Assembly: GCF_024462775.1 (NCBI RefSeq)
Contig: NZ_JANGCE010000007.1
Coordinates: 1 to 64,000 of the forward strand
Direction: 5' to 3'
Source of the DNA: Butyricicoccus faecihominis
GTDB lineage: Bacteria; Bacillota; Clostridia; Oscillospirales; Butyricicoccaceae
DNA: 64,000 nt
Of this stretch, positions 41,452-50,500 are shown one piece after another (the first letter of the stretch is position 1; the number at the start of each line of letters is the position of its first letter). The translations under genes and the position numbers were made by a program. Under the pieces are notes generated by a model. The model ran no database searches. It saw nothing but the letters and a program-made list of their open reading frames with translations, and had not been told where the DNA came from.

Positions 41452-42216
41452 TTACAACCTCACCGGGATATTCTTTTCATTTAAATGCCGCTTGACCTGC
41501 CCGACCGTCAGCTCGCCATAGTGGAATAGGCTGGCGGCAAGCGCCGCGTCGCACGCGGTCTCTTCAAACACCTCGGAAAAATGATCGAGACTGCCGCAGC
41601 CGCCCGAAGCGATCACCGGGATACCGACCACATCCACAACCGCGCGGGTCAGTTCCAGATCAAAGCCGGATTTGGTACCATCCTTATCCATGGAAGTGAG
41701 CAGTATCTCGCCCGCGCCGCGCTCGTACACCTCTTTGGCCCACGCGACCGCGTCCACGCCGGTGGGCGTACGCCCGCCCGCGACATATACTTCAAACCCG
41801 GAGGGCGTTTTGCCCGTTCGCCGGCCGTCGATCGCTACAACGACGCACTGGCTGCCGTACTTTTCAGCAGCTTCGCCCACCAGCGCGGGGTTTTTGACCG
41901 CCGCCGAATTGACCGATATTTTATCCGCGCCCGCGCGCAGGATTTCTTTAAAATCGTCCACCGTGCGGATGCCGCCGCCCACGGTAACGGGCACGAATAC
42001 CTCGCGGCAGGTGCGGCGCACCACGTCCGCGATCGTATCGCGTCCATCCGAGGTGGCCGTGATATCGAGAAACACGATCTCGTCCGCGCCCTCGCGCGAA
42101 TAGAACTTCGCCAGCTCGACCGGGTCGCCCGCGTCGCGCAGGCCCACGAAGTTCACGCCCTTAACGACCCGCCCATCCTTTACATCCAAACAAGGGATGA
42201 TGCGTTTGGCAAGCAT
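41452..42216 (-). CDS. hisF: Imidazole glycerol phosphate synthase, cyclase subunit
   Basis: 254 aa (beta/alpha)8 barrel. The catalytic Asp lie in [18 protein letters not shown] (residue 11) and [13 protein letters not shown], with the phosphate loops GGGIRT and ASGGCGS. With HisH it makes IGP and AICAR from PRFAR and glutamine. SD AAAGGGG precedes the ATG. It is separated from hisA by repeat copy D. Confidence 0.96.
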   Translation of the reverse strand: MLAKRIIPCLDVKDGRVVKGVNFVGLRDAGDPVELAKFYSREGADEIVFLDITATSDGRDTIADVVRRTCREVFVPVTVGGGIRTVDDFKEILRAGADKISVNSAAVKNPALVGEAAEKYGSQCVVVAIDGRRTGKTPSGFEVYVAGGRTPTGVDAVAWAKEVYERGAGEILLTSMDKDGTKSGFDLELTRAVVDVVGIPVIASGGCGSLDHFSEVFEETACDAALAASLFHYGELTVGQVKRHLNEKNIPVRL

Positions 42217-42233
42217 ACAAAAACCCCTTTCTA

Positions 42234-42353
42234 TTAATTAGTAATTAGTAATTAGGAATTAGGAATTAGTAGTTAGAAATAATAGTGGCCGCCGCAAGCG
42301 GCTTATTGCATAATCGCGCAAAGCGCGATACCGCTAACTCTTCACTCCTAATT
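42234..42353. repeat. Dispersed AT-rich repeat, copy D
   Basis: Left flank TTAATTAGTAATTAGTAATT, then GTGGCCGCCGCAAGCGGC, a hairpin TCGCGC-AAA-GCGCGA and a right end CTCCTAATT, which abuts the hisA stop (complement of 42354-42356). Confidence 0.75.
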
Positions 42354-43067
42354 CTATCTTGCGGCGGCGATGGCCGCCGCAAGATCAAGCGTGCCCGCGT
42401 AGACCGCTTTGCCCGCGATCGCTTCATCGATGCCGAGGGCCTTGAGTTTCTTGATATCCTCGATCGTGGATACGCCGCCGGACGCGACGATCCCGCACGA
42501 AACAGCTTGCCGCAGCGCGGCAAGCTGGTCAAAGCTAGGGCCTTCCAGCATGCCGTCTTTTTCAATATCGGTAAAAATAATGGTCTGAACGCCGTACTGC
42601 TCCATGCGTTTGGCAAAGGAGATATAATCCACGCCGGAATCGCGGACCCAGCCCTCGGTGCGGACCGTGCCGCCCCGCGCGTCGATGCCAACTGCGATCT
42701 TATCCCCATATTTGCGCACCGCTTCGCGGACAAACGGCGGGTTTTTGATCGCCGCCGAACCGATCACCACGCGGGACACGCCGAGCGCCAGCACAACATC
42801 GACATCCTCCATCGTGCGGATGCCGCCGCCCAGCTCTACCGCCGCGCCCGCGTCGCGCAGCACGCGGCGCACCACGTCGTAATTGCGCTGGGAGCCGTCC
42901 TTGGCTCCGTCCAGATCAACCATATGGATGAGCGACGCGCCTGCCGCCAAAAAGCAGCGCGCGGTCTCCACCGCGTCCTCCGCCACCTTGTGGGCCGTGT
43001 CATAATCGCCCTTTTGCAGGCGCACGCATTGACCGTTTTTTAAATCGATCGCCGGTAAAATTCTCAT
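42354..43067 (-). CDS. hisA: ProFAR isomerase
   Basis: 237 aa barrel related to HisF. ILPAIDLKNGQCVRLQKGDY has the first catalytic Asp, IIFTDIEKDGMLEG the second, and GGGIRTMED and ASGGVSTIEDI the phosphate loops. It performs the Amadori rearrangement of ProFAR to PRFAR (step 4). Its ATG overlaps the hisH stop by 4 nt (ATGA). Confidence 0.96.
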   Translation of the reverse strand: MRILPAIDLKNGQCVRLQKGDYDTAHKVAEDAVETARCFLAAGASLIHMVDLDGAKDGSQRNYDVVRRVLRDAGAAVELGGGIRTMEDVDVVLALGVSRVVIGSAAIKNPPFVREAVRKYGDKIAVGIDARGGTVRTEGWVRDSGVDYISFAKRMEQYGVQTIIFTDIEKDGMLEGPSFDQLAALRQAVSCGIVASGGVSTIEDIKKLKALGIDEAIAGKAVYAGTLDLAAAIAAAR

Positions 43068-43681
43068 TTCCCCACCTCCGTGAGTTTCGCAAAGTTTTGA
43101 AGCATCCGCAAACCGACTTCCCCGCTTTTTTCCGGGTGAAACTGACAGCCGAACACATTGCCGCGCGCCACCATGGCGGGTACCTCGGCGCCGTAATCGG
43201 TCACACAGGCAAGATCCGCCGGATCGGCGGGTTTTGCCATAAAGCTGTGCACGAAGTACACGCAGTCGCCGTCCTGTATGCCCGCGGTCATCGCGTTGGG
43301 CCGCAAAACACGCAGCGTGTTCCAGCCGATCTGCGGCAGCTTATACGCAGTCTGGATGCGCTCAATACGACCGGGCAGCAGGCCCAGTCCCGTGCATGGG
43401 CGCACCTCGCCGGACTCTTCAAACAGCATTTGCATGCCAAGGCAAATGCCGAGAAACGGCTTTTCCCCCGCCGCCTTTTTCACCGCGTCCGTCAGCCCCG
43501 ATGCGGTAAGCGCCGCCATGGCGTCCGGAAACGCGCCCACGCCAGGCAGGATGACGGCGGCGGCGTTTTCGAGATCCGCCGCCGTGGCCGCGATTTTATT
43601 TTCATAGCCCAGATAATCCAGCGAATTATGTACGCTCATCAGGTTTCCCGCGCCGTAATCCACTATCCCAATATAGCTCAT
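43064..43681 (-). CDS. hisH: Imidazole glycerol phosphate synthase, glutaminase subunit
   Basis: 205 aa class I glutamine amidotransferase. The nucleophile Cys is in PFLGICLGMQMLFEES and the His-Glu in VFGCQFHPEKSGEVG, with the oxyanion segment PGVGAFPDAM. It supplies ammonia to HisF. The gene overlaps hisA on one side and the small membrane ORF on the other by 4 nt each. Confidence 0.96.
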   Translation of the reverse strand: MSYIGIVDYGAGNLMSVHNSLDYLGYENKIAATAADLENAAAVILPGVGAFPDAMAALTASGLTDAVKKAAGEKPFLGICLGMQMLFEESGEVRPCTGLGLLPGRIERIQTAYKLPQIGWNTLRVLRPNAMTAGIQDGDCVYFVHSFMAKPADPADLACVTDYGAEVPAMVARGNVFGCQFHPEKSGEVGLRMLQNFAKLTEVGK

Positions 43682-43851
43682 TTGTCATCCTCTGCGGCGT
43701 TTTTAACGCCGATTTTACGAATTTCCTGCAATATCTTTATGGTACAACCCACTACAATGCCGCAGCATACCGATGCGGCCAAGCAGCCGATCTCCATATA
43801 CAGAAGCCAATTCACAAACATGACGGCAACCGTCGTTGCGACGCCCGCCAA
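43678..43851 (-). CDS. Small membrane protein inside the his operon
   Basis: 57 aa from TTG 43851 (TGAGGTG six to seven nt upstream); a TTG at 43863 would add four residues. Two hydrophobic segments (ATTVAVMFVNWLLYMEIGC and LAASVCCGIVVGCTIKIL) are followed by a charged tail ending NAAEDDK. Its stop overlaps the hisH ATG as ATGA and it begins 13 nt after hisB, so it is translated as part of the operon. I know no membrane component of histidine synthesis, and its function is unknown. Confidence 0.6.
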   Translation of the reverse strand: MAGVATTVAVMFVNWLLYMEIGCLAASVCCGIVVGCTIKILQEIRKIGVKNAAEDDK

Positions 43852-43864
43852 AGCGCACCTCAAA

Positions 43865-44440
43865 TCAAAGTACCCCCTTGGCGGAAAGCACGCCGCCGCC
43901 GGTTTGGGTCACGGCCTGCTTCAGCGCACGGGCCAGCGCCTTGAAGAGCGCTTCCGTGATATGGTGCGCGTTATCACCGTATTCAGCTTTTAAATGCAGC
44001 GTCAGTCCGGCGTTCATGGACAGCGCGCGCATGAACTCCACCGTCAAACAGGTATCGTAGCTCCCACACATCGGCTGGGGCATGGGCGCGTCGAATACCA
44101 AATAGGGCCGCCCCGAAATATCGAGCGCGCAAAAGCCAAGCGCTTCGTCCATGGGTACAAACGCCTGACCAAACCGCGCGATGCCCGCCTTGTCGCCCAG
44201 ACATTTACTCAGCGCCTGACCGAGCGCGATGCCGCAATCCTCCACCGTGTGGTGTCCGTCCACCTCCAGATCGCCCTTGCAGCGAAGCGTCAGGCCAAAA
44301 CCGGAATGCACGGCGAAGGAACACAGCATATGATCAAAAAAGCCGATGCCGGTGTCGATCTGCCGCTCACCGCCGTCCAGATCGAGCGTCAGCGCGATAT
44401 CGGTCTCTTTGGTTTTCCGCGTGATCTCAGCTTTCCGCAT
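43865..44440 (-). CDS. hisB: Imidazoleglycerol-phosphate dehydratase
   Basis: 191 aa monofunctional HisB. GFFDHMLCSFAVHSGF, DGHHTVEDCGIALGQAL, RPYLVFDAP and GDNAHHITEALFKALARAL contain the His/Glu ligands of the two Mn ions, repeated in the two halves. There is no N-terminal phosphatase domain, so histidinol-phosphate phosphatase must be encoded elsewhere. SD AGGAGGA precedes the ATG. It overlaps the hisD 3' end by 14 nt. Confidence 0.96.
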   Translation of the reverse strand: MRKAEITRKTKETDIALTLDLDGGERQIDTGIGFFDHMLCSFAVHSGFGLTLRCKGDLEVDGHHTVEDCGIALGQALSKCLGDKAGIARFGQAFVPMDEALGFCALDISGRPYLVFDAPMPQPMCGSYDTCLTVEFMRALSMNAGLTLHLKAEYGDNAHHITEALFKALARALKQAVTQTGGGVLSAKGVL

Positions 44441-45728
44441 CTTCCGTTTCCTCCTGAAAGCGCACGGCGATGGAGTTTGCGTGCGCGTTTAAATGCTCGG
44501 CCTCTGCCAAGGCGATAATATCGTTTGCATAGCCCGCGAGCGCGTCCCGCGTGTATTCGATCACGCTGGTCTTTTTAAGAAAGGTATCGGTCGACAGCGG
44601 CGAGAAAAACCGCGCCGTACCTGAGGTGGGCAGCACGTGGCACGGGCCCGCCATATAGTCGCCAAGCGGCTCGGGCGCGTACCCGCCCAGAAAGATCGCG
44701 CCCGCGTTGTGCAGATAAGGCAGCCACTCGCGCGGCTCGGCGGTGACGATCTCCAGATGCTCGGGCGCGACCTGATCGGCCACGCGGCAAGCATCCGTCA
44801 GCTCCTCGAATACGATCGCGCAGCCGTAGTTCTGAACGCTTTCACGGATGATATCCCAGCGCGGCATTTGCTTGCCCTGCCGCTCCATCTCGCACGAAAT
44901 GGCTTGCGCCTGCGCCATCGAATCGGTCAGCAGCACGGCCGAAGCCAATCGGTCGTGCTCGGCCTGAGAAAGCAGGTCGGCCGCGACATACGTCGGGTCG
45001 GCCGTGTGGTCGGCGATAACCAGCACCTCGGACGGTCCGGCGATCATATCGATATCCACCGTGCCGTAAGCCAGCTTTTTCGCCGCCGCGACAAAGGCGT
45101 TGCCCGGGCCGACGATCTTATCCACCTGCGGGATAAAGCCCGCCCCAAAGGTAAGCGCCGCGACGGCCTGCACGCCGCCCACCGCGATCACGGTGTCGAC
45201 GCCCGCGATCTTGGCCGCGGCGAGCACTTCCTTCGACATATTCTCCGTCGGCGGGGTGACCATGATGAGCTCCCCTACCCCCGCGACCTTGGCGGGAATG
45301 GCGTTCATCAGCACCGAGGACGGATAGGCCGCCGTGCCGCCCGGCACATACAGGCCGACGCGGGAAAGGCCGCGCACGGTCTGCCCCAGCGTTTCACCCG
45401 GCGCGCGCTGCCACTGCCAGCTTTTCGCCAGCATTTGCTCGTGATAATCGCGGATATTGGCCGCCGCCTTTTCCAGCGCCGCGATCAGCCCCGGCTCGCA
45501 GCTGTCATACGCTCGCTCAAGCAGCTCCCGCCCGACGAGATAGGGCTTTTGCTTATCGAATTTTTCCGCGTATTCACAAACCGCGTCAAAGCCGCGCGTC
45601 TGCACGTCGTCCATGATCGCGCGCACGGTCTGTTCGATATCGCCGCGCGCGCCCGCGGCGCGCGCCTTCATCTCGCGCAGAACAGCCTGCTCAGCCGTCC
45701 CGTCCGCGAGGACTGTTTTTAAAAACAC
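44427..45728 (-). CDS. hisD: Histidinol dehydrogenase
   Basis: 433 aa from GTG 45728, with GGAGG 8-9 nt upstream; TTG 45734 is an alternative. VPGGTAAYPSSVLMNAIPAK, AVGGVQAVAALTFGAG, GPGNAFVAAAKKLAYG (NAD region), SQAEHDRLASAVLL and the C-terminal EHLNAHANSIAVR are the family blocks with the Zn ligands. It oxidises histidinol to histidine in two NAD-dependent steps. Repeat copy E starts 16 nt upstream. Confidence 0.94.
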   Translation of the reverse strand: MFLKTVLADGTAEQAVLREMKARAAGARGDIEQTVRAIMDDVQTRGFDAVCEYAEKFDKQKPYLVGRELLERAYDSCEPGLIAALEKAAANIRDYHEQMLAKSWQWQRAPGETLGQTVRGLSRVGLYVPGGTAAYPSSVLMNAIPAKVAGVGELIMVTPPTENMSKEVLAAAKIAGVDTVIAVGGVQAVAALTFGAGFIPQVDKIVGPGNAFVAAAKKLAYGTVDIDMIAGPSEVLVIADHTADPTYVAADLLSQAEHDRLASAVLLTDSMAQAQAISCEMERQGKQMPRWDIIRESVQNYGCAIVFEELTDACRVADQVAPEHLEIVTAEPREWLPYLHNAGAIFLGGYAPEPLGDYMAGPCHVLPTSGTARFFSPLSTDTFLKKTSVIEYTRDALAGYANDIIALAEAEHLNAHANSIAVRFQEETEDAES

Positions 45729-45743
45729 TTTCAATCCCTCCAA

Positions 45744-45892
45744 GAATTAGTAATTCATAGTTAGTAATTAGTAATTGTGGAAGCGCGCCTTGCGCGCAAC
45801 TTTTATTACAAATAGACACTATTTCTGTCAGACATCGAAAGCCTGACGCTTAGCTCCTAATTACTCATTACTCATTCCTAATTACTAATTAT
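45744..45892. repeat. Dispersed AT-rich repeat, copy E
   Basis: Left flank GAATTAGTAATTCATAGTTA, hairpin GCGCGC-CTT-GCGCGC (45783-45797), right flank CTCATTCCTAATTACTAATT, which contains the stop codon and last Asn codon of the hisZ-hisG gene. Confidence 0.78.
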
Positions 45893-47507
45893 CAAGGTCC
45901 TTTATCACCGTTTGAATGGCCGCCTTTTTCATTTTGGCGGAAGCGAGGTTTACGATGACGCGCGCGGAAACGGGCGCCACGTCCTCGATGACCTCGAGGC
46001 CGTTCTCCTTCAGCGTCGTACCGGTCTCCACGATGTCGACGATCGCGTCCGCCAGCTCTAAAAGCGGCGCTAGCTCGACCGAGCCCTCGATTTTAATGGT
46101 CTCCACATCCATGTTCTTGCGGCTGAAAAACGCCTTGGTCACATTCGGGTACTTCGTCGCGATGACCGGGGTCTTATAGCCGCCGTAAGCGTCCTTGCCC
46201 TTCTTGGTGGCCAACGCGAAGCGGCATTTGCCAAAGCCCAGATCGACCATTTCGTAAAAGCTGCCGCCCTTTTCCATGATCGTATCCTTGCCGACCACGC
46301 CCATGTCGCACACGCCGTGCTCAACGTAGGTGATCACATCCGCCGCCTTGGCGAGCACAATCTCCACGCCCTTATCGGGCAGCGCGAAGATCAGCTTGCG
46401 CGAGCCCGCTTCCAGTTCGGATATATCATAGCCCGCGTTGCCCAGCAGCGCAAGCGTTTTCTTTTCCAAGCGGCCCTTGGTCAGCGCGATGCGCACGGTG
46501 CCGCGGCGCTCGGCCGCTTCGGGCTTGGCGCCGGAAAGCAGGCTGTCCGCCACGCTTTCCACATCGATGCCGAAGCCGCCCGCGGGCAGATCGCGCCCAA
46601 ACTTCGCGCACAGCGCGTTATAGCGCCCGCCGGAAAGGATGGCGGCGCCCGCACCGCCGATATAGCCGCGGAACATCACGCCGGTGTAGTAATCCATTTC
46701 GTGCACCAGCCCGAGATCGATCATAACCCGATCGCCGCAGCCCACTTTTTCCAGCGCGGCATACAGGCGGCGCAAGTAGGAAACCGCGCCCAGCACGCGC
46801 ACATTGCCGGTAAGCGTTTCCACCTCGTCCAGCACCTCGATACCGCCGAAAAGCTGCGGCATGGCGCGCAGCGCACGCGCGGCCGAGCGGTCGGCGTAAG
46901 GCTCCAGCGCGTCGCCAAGGGCGGCAAAGGATTTGTTCTCGATCAGGCGGCGAATGGATTCCGCCGTCTGTCCGTCCACGCCGAGCGCTTCGATCAGCGC
47001 CTTGTAGATTTCCGCGTGGCCCAGCTCGATGCGGAAGCTGTCCGCGCCCGCCTGCCGCAGCGCCCCAAACGCGGCGGAGAGAATATCGCGGTCGGCTTCC
47101 AGACCGTCCGCGCCGATCAGCTCCGCGCCGATCTGCAAGAACTCGCCCTTATGTCCGTGATCGCCGCTGACCGAACGGAATACCTTTTGGCTGTAATACA
47201 GCTTGACGGGCAGCGCCGTATCGCTCAGGCGCGTCGCCGCGACGCGGGCGATCGGAGTCGTATTGTCCGGACGGGCGACGCAGATGCGGCCCGACCGGTC
47301 GATGATCTTCAGCATGTTTTCCTGATCGAGTTCCGGGTTGGCCGCGTGGAACACATCGAAATACTCTACCGCCGGCGTAATAATCTCGCTGAAGCCCTGT
47401 GTTTCAAGCGCTGTGCGGATGGCGGCCTCTGTCTGGCGCAGCGCCTTGCACGAAGCAAAGAGCAGGTCTCTCGTGCCCTCAGGCGTGGAAATGCTAAAAC
47501 GGTTCAT
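45885..47507 (-). CDS. hisZG: HisZ-HisG fusion: ATP phosphoribosyltransferase with regulatory domain
   Basis: 540 aa in one uninterrupted frame. Residues 1 to about 325 are HisZ, the HisRS-like regulatory subunit (TPEGTRDLLFASCKALRQTE, RPDNTTPIARVAATRL, GLVHEMDYYTGVMFRGYIGG, GGRYNALCAKFGRDLPAGGF). Residues from about 333 are short-form HisG (VRIALTKGRLEKKTLALL, the PRPP loop DIVETGTTLKENGLEVIEDV). The enzyme starts histidine synthesis from ATP and PRPP. These are normally two proteins forming a hetero-octamer; here they are fused by a linker around AKPEAAERRG. First gene of the his operon. Confidence 0.93.
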   Translation of the reverse strand: MNRFSISTPEGTRDLLFASCKALRQTEAAIRTALETQGFSEIITPAVEYFDVFHAANPELDQENMLKIIDRSGRICVARPDNTTPIARVAATRLSDTALPVKLYYSQKVFRSVSGDHGHKGEFLQIGAELIGADGLEADRDILSAAFGALRQAGADSFRIELGHAEIYKALIEALGVDGQTAESIRRLIENKSFAALGDALEPYADRSAARALRAMPQLFGGIEVLDEVETLTGNVRVLGAVSYLRRLYAALEKVGCGDRVMIDLGLVHEMDYYTGVMFRGYIGGAGAAILSGGRYNALCAKFGRDLPAGGFGIDVESVADSLLSGAKPEAAERRGTVRIALTKGRLEKKTLALLGNAGYDISELEAGSRKLIFALPDKGVEIVLAKAADVITYVEHGVCDMGVVGKDTIMEKGGSFYEMVDLGFGKCRFALATKKGKDAYGGYKTPVIATKYPNVTKAFFSRKNMDVETIKIEGSVELAPLLELADAIVDIVETGTTLKENGLEVIEDVAPVSARVIVNLASAKMKKAAIQTVIKDLDN

Positions 47508-47546
47508 GTCTCTCCGTTATCTCCTTCATTACTTTATCGCGTTAAA

Positions 47547-47575
47547 ATAATACCACGGAAAACACATCCTGTCAA
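47547..47575 (-). promoter_or_regulatory. Promoter of the his operon
   Basis: TTGACA (47570-47575), a 17-nt spacer and TATTAT (47547-47552) on the minus strand. The short ~35-nt leader leaves no room for a T-box or attenuator. Confidence 0.88.
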
Positions 47576-47592
47576 GCCCTTCCTTTGTTTTC

Positions 47593-50500
47593 TTATGCAA
47601 ACAGGCTGATCTGGGTGGTTTTGGGCATGGAGCCCAGCGCGCCGATCTGATCCAGCAATTCAATGACGGACTTGGATACCTTGGGGCAACGCACGGCGAG
47701 CTCCTCGGCGGAGAGGAAGTTGCCGTTTCCACGCTCCTCCACGATGTTCAGCGCCGCTTGCTCGCCAATGCCAGGCATTGAGGTGAACGGCGGGATCAGG
47801 CCGGTCTCCGTGACCAAAAAGGTCGTCGCGTCCGAAGCGTAAACGTCCATCGGCTCAAAGGTAAAGCCGCGGCGGTAAAACTCGTGGCAAACCTCAAGCG
47901 TTACCATCATTTCCTTTTCTGCCGCGGTGATGGTCTTTTCGCGGTCCTTCATTTGCAGTTCCCGCATTTTGTCCAGACACACCTTGTCGCCCCGGATCAT
48001 GCAGGATGCGTCAAAGCCCTTGGCGCGCACGGAGAAATACGCCGAATAGAACGCCAGCGGCCGGTGCACCTTGAACCACGCGATGCGGAACGCCATCATA
48101 ACATAAGCGACCGCGTGCGCCTTGGGGAACATATACTTGATTTTTTTGCAGGAATCGATATACCAGTCCGGCACGTTTTGTTCCAGCATGGCGGCTTCCA
48201 TCTCCTCGGTCAGGCCCTTGCCCTTTCGGACGGATTCCATGGTCTTGAACGCCAGCTTGGGCTTAACGCCCTGCAAAATCAGATAGTTCATGATATCGTC
48301 GCGGCAGCAGATACAGCCGGAAAGCGGAATGCCCTTGCGGACCAGCTCGGCCGCATTGCCCAGCCACACATCCGTGCCGTGGGACAGGCCGGAAATAGAG
48401 ACCAGCTCCGCGAAGGTGGAGGGATGCGTCTCCTTTACCATGCCGCGCACGAACTTGGTACCGAACTCCGGCACGGCGACACAGCCGAGGTCGCCCAAAA
48501 TGGCATCGGTATCCGGATTTTCGCCCGTGTATTTCAGCGCCTTGCAGCTATGGAACAGGCTCATCGTCTCCGGGTCGTCCAGCGGGATCTCCTGCGCGTT
48601 GACGCCGGTCAGATTTTCCAGATGACGTATCATGGTCGGATCATCATGGCCGAGCTCGTCCAGCTTGAGCAGGTTGGCGTCGATCGAGTGGTATTCAAAA
48701 TGGGTGGTGATGATATCGGAATCCGGGTCGTCCGCCGGGTGCTGCACCGGGCAGATGTCGTAGATCTCGATCTCTTTGGGCACGACGACCACGCCGCCCG
48801 GATGCTGGCCCGAGGTTCGGCGCACGCCCGTGCAGCCCGCGGCAAGGCGGTTTTCTTCCGCGCGCGAGCATTCGATGCCGCGCTCGTCCATATATTTTTT
48901 GACATAGCCGTAGGCCGTCTTTTCCGCGACCGTGCCGATCGTGCCCGCGCGGAACACATGGTCGTGTCCGAATATCTCGCCCGTGTAATAGTGGATACGG
49001 GACTGGTATTCGCCCGCGAAATTTAGATCGATATCGGGCACCTTATCGCCCTCAAAGCCCAAGAAGGTCTCAAACGGTATGCCGAAGCCCTCCTTGGTGA
49101 GCGGCTTGCCGCAGTTGGGGCACAGCTTATCCGGCAGATCCACGCCGCAGGAATACTCGTCGTGCCACTCGATATACTTATCATCCGGGCACAAATAGTG
49201 CGGCGGCAGTGAATTTACCTCCGTGATATCCGAGGTAAACGCCGCGAACGACGAACCGACCGATCCGCGAGAACCGACCAAGTACCCGTCAGACAGCGAC
49301 TTGGTCACCAGCTTCTGCGCGATGATGTACATGACCGCGTAGCCGTTGCCGATGATGGAGTTCAGCTCGCGGTCCAGACGCGCCTGTACCAGTTCGGGCA
49401 GCGGGTCGCCGTAGATGCGCTTCGCTTTTTCATAGCTCATATTGCGCAGATCTTCCTCCGCGCCGTCGATATGGGGCGGGTAGTTTTCGCGCGGCACCGG
49501 GCGGATGATATCGCACCAATCCGCCACCATGTTGGTGTTTTTCACGACCACCTCATACGCGCGGTCGGCGCCCAGATAGGAAAATTCCTTTAGCATCTCA
49601 TCCGTCGTTTTCAGGTATAGGGGCGCTTGATTATCCGCGTCGCCGAAGCCCTGCCCCGCCATGAGGATGCGGCGGAACGCTTCGTCCTCAGGCTCTAAAA
49701 AATGCACGTCGCCCGTGGCGCAGCAAGGCTTGCCGAGCTTGTCCGCGATCGCGAGAATCTTGCGGTTCCAATCGCGCAGCTGCTCCTCGTCCTTTGCCAT
49801 GCCTTTGGCAAGCATAAAGTTGTTGTTGCCGGTCGGCTGTATCTCCAAATAGTCATAAAAGGAGGCAAGACGTTCCAGCTCCGCGTCCTCCGCGCCGCCC
49901 GTCATGGCCCGGAACACCTCGCCCGCTTCGCAGGCCGAACCGAAGATCAGACCTTCGCGGTGGCGGATCAGCTCGCTGCGCGGCATGATGGGGCGTTTGT
50001 TGTAGTATTCCAAAAAGCTTTTGGAGATCAACTGGTACAGGTTGCGCAACCCGGCCTGATTCTTAACCAGAATGATGAAATGATACCGGGGCAAGTTTTT
50101 CAGCTTGTTTTTGCGATCGGTCTGCGCGGCCAGCACGGGATTGATATCGGAAACCGTTACCGCGTGGAACTCCTCCTGCAAGCGGGTGAGCAGCTTGACA
50201 AAAATGCGGCCCAGCACGGCGGCGTCCTCGCTGGCGCGGTGGTGCTCAAAGGGACCTACCTGCAGCTCCTTGGCCAGTATATTCAGCTTAAACTTGTGCA
50301 GATGCGGCAGCATCATACGCGACATTTCCAGCGTATCGATCGAGGTAAACTCCTTTTCGATCGAAAGCCGTTTGCATGCCGTGCGTAAAAAGCCCATATC
50401 AAAGCCCGCGTTGTGCGCGACAAAGGGGTACGCCCCCGCCCAGTCGAGGAATTTGGGCACGGCTTCGGCAAGCTCGGGCGCGTCCGCGACCGTTTCATCC

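Noticed and set aside
47508-47592. T-box or attenuator for the his operon
   Set aside because: The promoter lies only about 35-40 nt before the start codon, leaving too little leader for such a structure.
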